Shown: piece after piece, positions 54,596 through 64,000 of the stretch | Layout of the letters: the number at the start of each line of letters is the position of its first letter | Position numbering within the stretch: the first letter of the stretch is position 1 | Assembly (NCBI RefSeq): GCF_918797505.1 | Contig: NC_092802.1 | Location: forward strand, 10,187,480-10,251,479 | Direction: 5' to 3' | Length of the DNA stretch: 64,000 bases | Origin: Bemisia tabaci | Taxonomy: Eukaryota > Arthropoda > Insecta > Hemiptera > Aleyrodidae | Notes under the pieces: model-generated | What the model was told of the DNA's origin: nothing | What the model saw: the letters and a program-made list of their open reading frames with translations, nothing else | The model's database searches: none | Program-made: the position numbers and the translations under genes

Positions 54596-54611
54596 TATAT
54601 TTGTAATATTG

Positions 54612-55129
54612 TTTATAAACAATATCGTTCGAATAATTCTTCTTCCTCTCCTTCTACCACAAACGAACAGAGCAAAGTGCTGTTTGTTAGACCATCTAGT
54701 ATCGAGCACATTCAATCATGTAAAGATTATTAAATTAAAAAGTCGTTAAATTAAAAATATAGGACTCGTCAAATCAATAAAATACAGTAGTAAAATATGA
54801 ATCATCCCCAGTAAAAGACAGCCAGCTGTGTGCCCATCTCTTAGGCGGTCATTCAGGTATTCTCTTCCATATTTTGCGGAACTATCCATTTTCCATACTT
54901 ACACCACTTTTCCATGAAGGGTTTTCCGATCTGAAACATTTTCGCTTGTCTCTCTCCATTCATTCGGTCAGAGTGCTCCGACTACACCCTTCACACGAGG
55001 ACAACGAGGACAATCACAAGAAAACGGTAAACAAGACTAAATCAAACATCAAAATACCTTACTCGCCCATTTTCTTGTGTTAGTCATCCAGCAAAAATTC
55101 ACAAATAAATTAATACCACATACATACCT
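54612..55129. other. no gene seen
   Basis: AT-rich spacer between SINE and LINE remnant. AATAAA at 54776-54781 could serve the astacin transcript but is 1.4 kb beyond its stop. Confidence 0.4.
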
Positions 55130-55700
55130 AAGAGTCGATTTCACAGCGCTCTCCAGGGCTCTACGACGCCCAACCGCCTTAGTACTCCGTCCTCCCATAA
55201 CCCGTCAGGGAGTTGGCACTCCCTCATTGCATTTAAAACCTCCTGACGCCGTACAGTGGATCGAGTCAATGAGAGAGGTCGGTCATGAAATTTTTGAATG
55301 AAACTACACATTTTTTTGTTTACTTCGTCACATTTTAAACTTCAAGGGGTGCATCTAGAAGAAAATTTCACGGGAAAACTAATGGAGCGGCTTTTAGAAC
55401 TTCATAGTTCCGTATAAACAGAGCTATAAGCGTTTATAGTTTCCAAATTTTGCCCGACCTCTCCTATTGACACGAACCACTGTGCGCCGCCCATTCACTG
55501 GGCGTCCCCTTCGTCTCCTCCCAGGAGGAACCCAATCAAGGCCCTCTTTTGGCAGCATCTCTCCCGTCACCCTGTTGACATGACCGTGCAAATGAATAAC
55601 AGTCACGCTGGTAACTAATTTTAAATTAAAATCTCTAGCTCTGGATCCAATCTTTTGAGCCAGAAACCTTCCATCACGCACGCGTACATAAGTACGCATT
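55130..55700 (-). pseudogene. decayed non-LTR retrotransposon ORF2 tail, split by a MITE
   Basis: On the minus strand 55699-55490 encodes VTVIHLHGHVNRV and GRRRRGRPVN, resembling the zinc-knuckle-less C-terminus of LINE reverse-transcriptase ORFs (x-GHVxRM...GRRRRGRPxxxW). Beyond a 242-bp MITE (55248-55489), 55247-55130 continues with RQEVLNAMRECQLPDGLWED and ends RAL-stop, a typical LINE tail. It is 5' truncated and inactive. The call rests on motif recognition only. Confidence 0.6.
55248..55489. mobile_element. MITE family X, copy 1
   Basis: Imperfect terminal inverted repeats of about 33 bp: start CGTACAGTGGATCGAGTCAA, end complement CGCACAGTGGTTCGTGTCAA, each continuing to AGAGAGGTCGG or AGGAGAGGTCGG. 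A second copy is at 63.5 kb. Confidence 0.7.
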
Positions 55701-56522
55701 CCTAATTATCTTACGGAATTTACGGAGGACCCTTAAAATATGGCGCTCGAACTACCTAGCGCGTTTCTTACATCCGTCCCATTTTTTACACTTACCTTAC
55801 CTTCTCCTTCATAGGTAAGATAGATCAATCAAGACTGGATAAATTAAATCACAAAAAACTGCCCTTGAATTCACCTGGAAGTAAACATAGTTTCAAAACG
55901 GGAAAATTACTCCATAATAATATTTCTACCCTTGACAATACGGATGTTTACCACTCATCAGTAATTCCACGACAGACAAAAAGGCAAACTTACATTATAT
56001 TGATATTCTTTTGCCCAGTTCTGTATACATAGTTTACGGACAAACAAGGAAAAAAGAATGTCGTAAATTCACGTCGCGAAACCTCTCTAACCAAATGTTC
56101 AGAAACATGATGTGATGGAGTATAAGTGAACAGTATAGAAGTTTCCGCATTTATCGCTTTACTCTTTCATAGCTCAAATCAGGTTTGGATTCAGTGAACG
56201 CATGTTATATACTTGGTATACAAAGGGTTAAAAGTAAGTGAAATTGATTATTTTGTTCTCTCTCTGTGTTTGACCCCTTATTCCATGTGCAAATCGTACA
56301 TTTTGAAGAGAAAATCTACACTGTACAGTGTTTTTTCGACAATAGAATCAGTTGGGGTCGTTTGTTTCAATTCTTTCTAATGTTTGGACATCACACTTGT
56401 ATTTCAATTTACTTTTCAGCCTCCAAACAATTTCAAATTTGATTTTAAGGTTCGTTCAATTTTTAATAAAAACAATTGCAAAAAGCATTTTATGTGAGAG
56501 AATTGTGAATATCCGATCAGTA
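55701..56522. other. upstream flank of the IR gene, nothing recognised
   Basis: AT-rich. The open frame running into the IR from 56352 lacks an ATG before 56523. No TATA box of good match. Confidence 0.4.
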
Positions 56523-58880
56523 ATGTATCAATGGCCAGATTTCATTTTATTATTTACTGCGCTCATAGTAATAGGTGCCCGTGATGATGCCGATATGAAC
56601 AGCTTCTCCGTTATGGATAACTCGGGACGGTTTACATCACTTGCATTCAACATGTGTCAGAACATAGTGAAGAGAACTGAGCTAAAGCTTTTTTACGTAG
56701 TGGACATTGATTCTCATCGCCCATCGTTACATCTCATTGAGGGATTACACACGACTTCGATTCAAACTATCCTAATATCTGATCACACCAAGATGAGTAG
56801 TTCAGTAATTACTGACGGTCCAAAAAATATGATCTTCATCCTTGAAGACTTCCAAGAATTATTCAACTTGATTTTCTTCACGATTTCACAAGCAGATTTG
56901 ACGGGAATAAACAAAGAGATCAAACCCGGTCTTGAAAATAATAAATCGCACCCTGGACGCCAGTTGAAGGAAACCTTACCTCGTTACTGTATCAAAGTTG
57001 ATGGGCATCACCTCTGGCCAGGAAACCGGAAAGCGTGCAGTAAAGTGGTAAGCATCACATCATCCGAACTAGAAGACACGTCAGTTTTGAGCGATGGAGT
57101 TTTCAACGCAACTCGCGGTTTGTCCTTCAACAAAATTTGGAATTGCAAAAACCATCTCATTTTCGTGTTGAAAAATGTCCAGCCCAACACTAGAATGATC
57201 GAGCCGAAATATTTCGCAGATGATACTCTTAAAGAAAGTGATTCCGGGAGCCTGATATTTTGCTTTAAATTCTTTTGGCGTTTTTTCAAAGGCCGGAATA
57301 CAGTCATTTGCCACCCTGGCAGCTGCGAAAAATATGACGCGTTTACCGGAAACCTCATCTCATACCAGAATGATACCCATGAGACTTTTTTCGACTTTTC
57401 TTGGAAAAATTTGAATGGAAAAATGTTCAGGGTATCCAATATTTTGCTTAGTGATTCTGATTTGAGCCTATCTAACCGTCCATTGTGGAGTAACATCGGT
57501 GGTTTTTACATGCAAGTTTTTGATTACTTCGAACTTGCTGCAAACTGTACATTGAAAATTACATCCTCTAAACATGAGTCTATAATTGAAGACAGCTTGA
57601 GATATGGGATCGATATCTTGGCGCCGAACACCGGGATCGTCTCTAAGAAATCAGATCACTCAAAATTTGATTTTTCAGTCAGTGTTCACGCAAGTAGCTT
57701 ATGCATTGCAACCCCACATAGCCCTTTTATGTCGCAAGGTCTGGTTATTTTCGAAAGTTTTCCACCGGCTGTTTGGGTATTGACTTTCCTCACGATCATC
57801 GTTTTTGTTTTCGTCCAATATGTTTACCAATATTCGCAAAGTGAATCATTCCAGGTTCTCTACACGGACGCAGAAATAGATTATTACAGAAACACTTCTT
57901 CTCTGTTGATCGTCTACGCGTACTTTATGTGCGGGAGTCCACCATCTCTGCATCTTGGTCGTCTGATAACAGGAAAGATCCTCTTTGGAATCTTCAGTTT
58001 CGCCACAATCATCCTTTCCACGGTTTTCCTTAGTGGCATGACAACACTCCTTAGTGATAGAGTAATGTACCCAGAAATAGATTCCTTGGAGACTTTAGAG
58101 CTGTCCGATCGATACATTCAAACTCCCGCTATCATCGATACCGATATGTCGATTTTTATTGACGAGTTGAACCAGTCTGAGACAATGAATGCTAAGTTTG
58201 TCGACAGTATGGCATTTTATAGCTATTTTTTGAATGACTTAACGAATATTTCATTTCCGAACGCGACCAATTCCTCTACTTTTTATGATTTGATTCCGAT
58301 GCATAAATCAAAACACGGAAAAATGATCAAAAATATGATGAAACATATTCGTTTATTAGCAGAAAAAGACGCGTTTTTATGTATCATACCGTTCTTCTCC
58401 ACCCCTAAGACGATCGTTCGCATGAAATTTTCATCTTCGGATGACGGTGAGATTTTTGAGTACCATCTGATGAAGGAGTGCTTGATGACGTATCCGTTGA
58501 TGCTTATATTCCCGAAAAATTGGTTCTTTTTTGATAAAATCAACCAAATAATCGGTCAGTTTTTCGAGTCGGGGCTTGCTTGGAAAATCTTGTCGGAACT
58601 AATATCAATTGAAGAAACAAATCATATATTTGAGATAATTGCCACGACTAATCATACGCGGGAGCCTCGCGCATACGATATAAATGATCTACAATCGGCT
58701 TTCATTGCTCTTGCAGTTGGTCTGTTTTTGAGTTTCCTGACTTTTCTGGGAGAGATTTTGACGGATATGTTTCAACATACAGCGACAGTTAGAAACTTCA
58801 GAAAATGGAAGAATTCGTTCGCAAATATTGCTTGTAAGAGCCTCCAATGGGCTAAAATTCGGTGTTTAAGACAAAATTGA
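56523..58880 (+). CDS. divergent ionotropic receptor (IR), intronless
   Basis: This is a membrane chemoreceptor-like protein of the insect IR family (variant ionotropic glutamate receptors), 785 residues in one exon. I chose the ATG at 56523 because a signal peptide follows directly (MYQWPDFILLFTALIVIGAR); the frame is open further upstream but without an ATG. Order: variable N-terminal region (about 25-290); ligand-binding lobe S1 starting at NLNGKMFRV (about 296-304) and containing KFDFSV; M1 about 416-438 (AVWVLTFLTIIVFVFVQYVY); a pore-loop region; M2 about 485-510; lobe S2; M3 about 726-748. The M2 end reads STVFLSGMTTLLSD in place of the iGluR SYTANL block. I see no Arg at the usual glutamate carboxylate-binding position of S1, as expected of divergent IRs. 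Its ligand cannot be inferred. No gene neighbour belongs to the same family. Confidence 0.9.
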   Translation: MYQWPDFILLFTALIVIGARDDADMNSFSVMDNSGRFTSLAFNMCQNIVKRTELKLFYVVDIDSHRPSLHLIEGLHTTSIQTILISDHTKMSSSVITDGPKNMIFILEDFQELFNLIFFTISQADLTGINKEIKPGLENNKSHPGRQLKETLPRYCIKVDGHHLWPGNRKACSKVVSITSSELEDTSVLSDGVFNATRGLSFNKIWNCKNHLIFVLKNVQPNTRMIEPKYFADDTLKESDSGSLIFCFKFFWRFFKGRNTVICHPGSCEKYDAFTGNLISYQNDTHETFFDFSWKNLNGKMFRVSNILLSDSDLSLSNRPLWSNIGGFYMQVFDYFELAANCTLKITSSKHESIIEDSLRYGIDILAPNTGIVSKKSDHSKFDFSVSVHASSLCIATPHSPFMSQGLVIFESFPPAVWVLTFLTIIVFVFVQYVYQYSQSESFQVLYTDAEIDYYRNTSSLLIVYAYFMCGSPPSLHLGRLITGKILFGIFSFATIILSTVFLSGMTTLLSDRVMYPEIDSLETLELSDRYIQTPAIIDTDMSIFIDELNQSETMNAKFVDSMAFYSYFLNDLTNISFPNATNSSTFYDLIPMHKSKHGKMIKNMMKHIRLLAEKDAFLCIIPFFSTPKTIVRMKFSSSDDGEIFEYHLMKECLMTYPLMLIFPKNWFFFDKINQIIGQFFESGLAWKILSELISIEETNHIFEIIATTNHTREPRAYDINDLQSAFIALAVGLFLSFLTFLGEILTDMFQHTATVRNFRKWKNSFANIACKSLQWAKIRCLRQN

Positions 58881-58928
58881 AGTACGTTTGTAGAGCAACA
58901 AAGTATGTAGATTTCTGTTTGTTTAATT

Positions 58929-58942
58929 ATTAAATGATTAAA
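58929..58942 (+). terminator. possible polyadenylation signals for the IR gene
   Basis: Two ATTAAA hexamers (58929-58934 and 58937-58942) lie about 50 bases after the IR stop codon. ATTAAA is the common variant of AATAAA. No canonical AATAAA is seen closer. Confidence 0.35.
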
Positions 58943-59315
58943 TTCAGTTTGAGATTTCAACATTATTACGTGTTTAAAAAAGTTTATTAGTTTCCGATGA
59001 GCTTTTCAAGCATCATGACTAACTCTAACTCTTAAATTGCCTCCAGTTTGTAATTTTGGAATGTTGCAAAGTCGATCTTTCTTGGGTTGATTTAGTTAAT
59101 CCAAAAACGGTTGCAACTATTCCGTTTATGAATTTTTTCTACGAACAATTTTAGATGACCTATTTGAGGCGTAGCCATTTTCATGATAACGGTAACGCAG
59201 TACGTATTTCACTTATGACTCACTTCATAAAAACCAGTCCTATAAAAGTTCGCTCGTTGCAAGTCTCGAATACTGAGGATGGTGTAAGTATGCATGGAAT
59301 GGACAGACATTCGGT
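58943..59315. other. downstream flank of the IR gene, nothing recognised
   Basis: AT-rich spacer, no ORF of note. Confidence 0.4.
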
Positions 59316-59740
59316 CTTGAGGTAATGCGATGGACGCTTTATTTTTGGTCTAAACGACAAGCGATATCTCGCATCGATTGGTTCTTTTTTCCAGCTACTC
59401 GTCATTTTTATCGAATTTTGAGATCGCAATTCTGAAGTCATGAGACTGAAGATTCATGTACCAAATTTGACAAAGCAATGCATCGTAATAAAAGCAGGGT
59501 TTTTTAAAGGAAAAATATCGCATTCGAGTGCAGTTCCGATATCAGTATCGAATACGATATTTTTCCTCTAAAAAACCCTGCCTTTATTACGTTGCTTACG
59601 TTGCTTACGTTATTTACGTTGCTTTGTCAAATTTGGTGCATAAATTCTTCAGTCTCATGACAACAGAATTGCGATTTCAAAATTTGATAAAAATGACGAG
59701 TAGCTGAAAAAATGGAACCAATCGATGCGAGATCTCGCAT

Positions 59741-60160
59741 ACTGGTCATGGGGGCAGGGAGGCGATCGCCCCGTAACAATTTGCCGCGGTGGTCCCGAAG
59801 GGCCCTCGCGGCGAATTTTTTTCGAGTCATCGTTTTTTTCCCCGTAATTTTGTAATTTTCTTATCCTTTTCAATCATTAAAAGGCCCCGAATTCCTTGAA
59901 AATTTGTCTCTAAGAGACATGGAAGGTCGCCAAAAACATTTGTGATGAAGGGACCCCCGATGAATCCTGAGAATGGGTTATTTTGACGTTCAAGTACTGT
60001 AGAATCCAACTCCAATAATGCCTACGTTTTTAAAAAGTGTGAAATTTTCAAAATTTACCGGGGGAGGGCCCCCGGACCTTCTTAGAGGGGCCCCCGAACG
60101 ACAGGAGGGGCCCTTACATTTAGGTCTCCTCCTAACTTTTCGATAACCAGTCCGCCCCTG
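59741..60160. repeat. terminal direct repeat D1
   Basis: ACTGGTCATGGGGGCAGGGA to AACCAGTCCGCCCCTG. Nearly identical to D2. The ACTGGT/ACCAGT ends suggest a short imperfect inverted repeat. Confidence 0.85.
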
Positions 60161-61634
60161 TGTGCCGCTACTGCAGTTTTGACCGTTAAGGCCGTAGTTT
60201 AAGGGCGCTAAAGCCAGGATCGTATTTCGCAAAACGATAATCTTTTCATAATAATTAAAAATTAATTAGAAGGAGTGATTTAACTAAATAATAAAAGGAA
60301 CTCAAATCGACGGTATAATGCCAAAATATTTGGAATGTCTCGTCATGTAAATACAGAAGATTCGAAAACGCCTTCAATTGAGGCGTGATACCGCACGCGT
60401 TCCGGAGAGTTCAGATAGTTGTATCCCTGCGCCTTAGCAAGGTGATGGAAGTTAAATATTAAAGCAGCGTCCCCGCTTGTTTTTTTGGCTTTCCTGTGCC
60501 GCTACTGTAGTTTCGACCGTTCGGGCCGTAGTTAAAGGGAGCGAAAGCCAGGATCGTATTTCGCAAAACGATAATCTTTTCATAATAATTAAAAATTGAT
60601 TAGAAGGAGTGATTTAACTAAATAATAAAAGGTACTCAAATCGACAGTATAATGCCAAAATATTTGAAATATCTCGTCATGTAAATACAGAAGATTCGAA
60701 AACGCCTTCAATTGAGGCGTGATACCTCGCGCGTTTCGGAGAGTTCAAATAGTTGTATCCCTGCGCCTTAGCAAGGTGATGGAAGTTAAATAATAAAGCA
60801 GCGTCCCCGCTTGTTTTTTTGGCTCTCCTGTGCCGCTACTGTAGTTTCAACCGTTAAGGCCGTAGTTTACGGGCGCTAAAGCCAGGATTGTATTTCGCAA
60901 AAAGATAATTATTGCATAATAATTAAAAATTAAGACGCAAGAATGATTTGACTAAATAACAAAAGGAACTCAAATCTACAATGAAATGCAAAAAACTAAC
61001 GTAGTTTAAGGGCGCTAAAGCCAGGGTTGTACTTCCAAAATGGATAATGTTTGCAGAATAATTAAATATTCAGGAGCAGGTGTAATTTAACTAAATAATG
61101 AAGTAACTTAAATCGACAATATAATGCAAAATAATTTGGTATATCTCGTCATGTAAATGCGGATGATTGGAAATCGCTTTCAATTGGAGTGTGATACCTC
61201 ACGCGTTCCGGAGAGTTCAAATAGTTGTATCCCTGCGCCTTAGCAAGGCGATGGAAGTTTAATATTGAAGTAGCGTCCCCGTTTGGTTTTTCAGCTTTCC
61301 TGTGCCGCCACTGTAGTTTCAACCGTTAAGGCCGCAGTTTACGGGCGCTAAAGCCAGGATTGTACTTCGGAAAAAGATAATTTTTGCAGAATAATCAAAA
61401 ATTAAGAAGCAGGAATAATTTAACGAAATAATGAAAGGAACTCAAATCTACAATATAATGCAAGAAAAGTTGGAAAATCTTGTCATGTGAATACAGAAGA
61501 TTCGAAAACGCCTTCAATTGAGGCGTGATACCTCACGCGTTCCGGAGAGTTCAAATAGTTGTAACCCTGCGCCTTAGCAAGGCGATGGAAGTTTAATATT
61601 GAAGTTTTGTCCCCGCTTGGTTTTTCGGCTTTCC
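60161..61634. repeat. 334-bp satellite array: three full units, two truncated
   Basis: Units begin TGTGCCGCTACTG at 60161, 60495, 60829 and 61301. The unit at 60829 is cut after about 172 bases and joins at 61001 to a unit lacking its first 34. Each full unit includes CGCCTTCAATTGAGGCGTGA and TAGTTGTATCCCTGCGCCTT. Confidence 0.9.
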
Positions 61635-61642
61635 TGTGCCTC

Positions 61643-62061
61643 ACTGGTCATGGGGGCAGGGAGGCGATCGCCCCGTAACAATTTGCCGCGGTGGTCCCGA
61701 AGGGCCCTCGCGGCGAATTTTTTTCGAGTCATCGTTTTTTTCCCGTAATTTTGTAATTTTCTTATCCTTTTCAATCATTAAAAGGCCCCGAATTCCTTGA
61801 GAATTTGTCTCTAAGAGACATGGAAGGTCGCCAAAAACATTTGTGATGAAGGGACCCCCGATGAATCCCGAGAATGGGTTATTTTGACGTTCAAGTACTG
61901 TAGAATCCAACTCCAATAATGCCTACGTTTTTAAAAAGTGTGAAATTTTCAAAATTTACCGGGGAAGGGCCCCCGGACCTTCTTATAGGGGCCCCCGAAC
62001 GACAGGAGGGGCACTTATATTTAGGTCTCCTCCTAACTTTTCGACTACCAGTCCGCCTCTG
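61643..62061. repeat. terminal direct repeat D2
   Basis: Same sequence and orientation as D1 with scattered differences (for example TAGAGGGGC versus TATAGGGGC). Confidence 0.85.
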
Positions 62062-62277
62062 CTCGCATATCGTTCTGGCACAAAAATGGCGTCAATCGAA
62101 CCATCTTACCGTCCGTCTGATTCGCTCCTTTTAATGAGGCAAAGCTCTGCCACTGCACATTGTGGATTTTTTTGCAATAAATATTTTTCCCTCACCGATA
62201 ATAAAACACGATATTGCTCTACACGTGCAACTGATTTAGTGCTTTGTTTTGACGTCCGAGATATTTGAATAAAGCAA

Positions 62278-62535
62278 TTCGACGGTGAAACTACCAAACC
62301 ACGTATCTCGGTTTGCGACGTCGCAGACTTCCTGTCATACTTTATTTTTTAAAGGAAAAACTACTTAACATCCAGTCTTGAAAATTTCTGTGATTTTTCC
62401 TCTTCGTGCGGAGAAAATTCCGTGAAAATTTCAAGGAATGCTATTGATTTGGTCTACTTCAAAAAAATAAAATGTGAGCGTAGATTTCTAAACACCGCAA
62501 ACGAGATACGTGGTTTGGTGGTTTCACCGTCGAAT
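62278..62535. mobile_element. foldback family O, copy 2
   Basis: TTCGACGGTGAAACTACCAA to TTGGTGGTTTCACCGTCGAA. Inverted relative to the copy at 32.8 kb, with few differences. Confidence 0.85.
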
Positions 62536-62682
62536 TCTAATTTGTGACTCGAAGAGTATTTACTCAATCATTCACATTTTTACTTTCTCGTTTATTGGGT
62601 TCTCTTTTTGAAAATTTTGATTGATGCTTTACCCAAGGTTGAGAGTAGACCGTGCAAGTGAGTATGTACAAGTCGCTATTGA

Positions 62683-62943
62683 TATACTGCCGTGCTAAGG
62701 AAAAACGCCGTATGAACCTTCAGGCGTTACTAAATTTTCTTTGACAATACACAAATTTCCTGGTAAACTTATGAATATCTCTCTTCCAATTTCTCAGGTA
62801 ATTACGTTCACAATTTCGTCTAAGGCTCCTAAAAATTTCAAGGAGAAATATTCGTAACTTTTCTCGTAAATGAACATTTTAACAAAGGAAATTTCGGAGC
62901 CCTCGAATGTTCATACGGCGTTCTTCCGTAGCACGGCAGTATA
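62683..62943. mobile_element. MITE family A, well preserved
   Basis: TATACTGCCGTGCTAAGGAA to GTTCTTCCGTAGCACGGCAG-TATA. Perhaps the best consensus-like copy in the window. Confidence 0.85.
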
Positions 62944-63074
62944 CCGCAAGTGTATGCAAGTACAAGTAAATAGATAAAAACACATGATGTTGTGTGCAAC
63001 TGAAACAATATGTAAAACGTGAATGGTTCGCAAAAGTGCAAAAATGTAGGTCAGAATGAGATTGATTAGTTTTT

Positions 63075-63178
63075 TGGCGCCTTATAATTCCCATTCATTC
63101 TTACGGCCGTCTACTAACGAGCATGCCCCATCTTTCCCACCTGCAGATAGTTCTGTTTGGTAAAAATACTTCCAATTT
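63075..63178. mobile_element. partial MITE family G (third subtype)
   Basis: GGCGCCTTATAATTCCCATT and AGTTCTGTTTGGTAAAAATA. Same subtype as 47290-47488. Confidence 0.55.
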
Positions 63179-63244
63179 ATCCATCTAAATACGATTCTGT
63201 GACACGAAGTTTACGGATCCTTAGCTTCCGATTTTCACTTTGGA

Positions 63245-63486
63245 TGCCGTCATACGGAAAAACGCCGTAAAAGCTTTCGGACGCTGCCAATTTTCCTTAG
63301 ATATAACAACAATTTCTGGGTGAACTTATGAATATTTTTCAAATATTTGTGTTCGTAATTTCACCTATAGTTCTTGAAAATTTCAAAGAATAGTATTCAT
63401 AACTTTTCTCAGCAATTCACATTTTAACAATAAAAAATTGGGAACGCTCGAATGATCATACGGCGTTTTTCCTTAGCTCGTCAGAG
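63245..63486. mobile_element. MITE family A, diverged
   Basis: GCCGTCATACGGAAAAACGC left, GGCGTTTTTCCTTAGCTCGT right. Confidence 0.7.
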
Positions 63487-63508
63487 CACCCCACCCCACC
63501 GCACCGCA

Positions 63509-63755
63509 CCGTCGCACGGTGGATCGAGACAAGGGGGGTGGTTGAAAATAATGTTGAAACTTCAAAAGCTCATAACTCCGTTCATACAAAACGTTGAGGT
63601 TTTACGAGTGAATCCATTGCTTTTCTCGTGAAATTTTCTTTCAGAGACACCCCTTAAAATTTAAAATTTGACGAATTGTACCTAAAAATTTCTAAATTTA
63701 GTTAAAAATGTCGTGTCCGACCTTTCCGATCGACTCGATCCACCGTGCGCCGGGC
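63509..63755. mobile_element. MITE family X, copy 2
   Basis: Foldback with ends CGCACGGTGGATCGAG and CTCGATCCACCGTGCG. The interior shares the 'aactccgttcatac' and 'gaaattttct' segments with copy 1. Confidence 0.7.
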
Positions 63756-64000
63756 AAGTCCACTTTGCGAGCGCTGACCTCAAAAATGATCCACAACATC
63801 AGAGAGCACAAAAAGATGCCCGCAAAAATTAACACGATTGATCGAACAATTCCAATGAGGTAGAGACATCATCTCAGCCGAGCCAATCAGTGATCGGGAT
63901 TCTTTTCTCGAGTCTATGTGGCTTAGTGTGAGTTATGCTTTGAACCAAGGCGTTGTATAATAATTGATTGTTTATTTAACTTCTTAAGCTTTTCGACCGG

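Larger units (their letters stand above)
59741..62061. mobile_element. composite D-satellite-D inserted in element C
   Basis: Two direct copies of a 420-bp sequence (59741-60160 and 61643-62061) enclose 1.48 kb of satellite. CTCGCAT is present on both sides (59734-59740 and 62062-62068), as expected for one insertion of the whole unit with a 7-bp target duplication. No long ORF. Confidence 0.8.
59316..62108. mobile_element. foldback element C, copy 2, split by a 2.3-kb composite
   Basis: Left arm TTGAGGTAATGCGATGGACG ... to 59740; the missing right tip, ATCGTTCTGGCACAAAAATG-GCGTC...CCATCTTA, resumes at 62069. Joining the two gives the same order as 13938-14377. The centre holds a short array of CGTTGCTTA units at about 59589-59625. 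Confidence 0.85.

Noticed and set aside
56352..56522. 57-codon upstream extension of the IR frame
   Set aside because: It begins at TTG, not ATG. The first ATG at 56523 is followed at once by a good signal peptide.
59741..62061. LTR retrotransposon with two LTRs
   Set aside because: There is no TG..CA end, primer-binding site, polypurine tract or coding region, and the interior is satellite; described as a composite instead.

Overview
The window is eukaryotic nuclear DNA. It has long introns with GT..AG borders, a great density of foldback (MITE-like) repeats, tRNA-derived SINEs and poly(A)-tailed insertions, and only two recognisable protein-coding genes. Both genes belong to families typical of arthropods: a divergent, intronless ionotropic receptor (IR) and a secreted astacin/MAM metalloprotease. 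A hemipteran insect such as a whitefly fits the AT-rich, MITE-laden background. The species guess is inference only; no sequence search was run.

Layout. From 1 to about 31.4 kb I find no gene I can defend. This part is a patchwork of foldback elements (families called A to Z here), tandem repeats, AT-rich spacer and several CpG-dense patches (2.4-2.9, 10.5-10.7, 14.5-14.7, 15.5-16.1, 18.3-18.6 and 27.9-28.5 kb). From 31,490 to 53,387 (+) lies an astacin-family metalloprotease gene that I assembled by hand from ten exons. All splice sites are GT..AG, every exon phase is compatible, and the joined reading frame is 565 codons plus stop. It encodes a signal peptide, a short pro-region, an astacin catalytic domain, a MAM domain and a Ser-rich tail made by a simple repeat. 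Its introns are filled with MITEs, a SINE, minisatellites and a 1.5 kb element. From 54.0 to 55.7 kb lie a complete SINE with a 16-bp target-site duplication and a decayed non-LTR retrotransposon tail split by a MITE. From 56,523 to 58,880 (+) lies the IR gene. From 59.3 to 62.1 kb a TTAA-type foldback has been split by a 2.3 kb composite: two 420-bp direct copies around a 334-bp satellite, flanked by a 7-bp duplication. The remaining 2 kb carries more MITEs.

How the genes relate. They share a strand but I see no functional link: one product should be secreted, the other a membrane chemoreceptor. The most interesting protein observation is that the astacin carries Asp where the third zinc-binding His should be, has lost both cysteines of one conserved disulfide together, and shows no clear pro-domain aspartate switch. 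Among the DNA elements, the most interesting are the D-satellite-D composite, the element with clustered TGTCCA-type sites at both ends (47.65-49.19 kb), and a GCGCCTACAA...TTCACGC module re-used as a palindrome and as tandem repeats.
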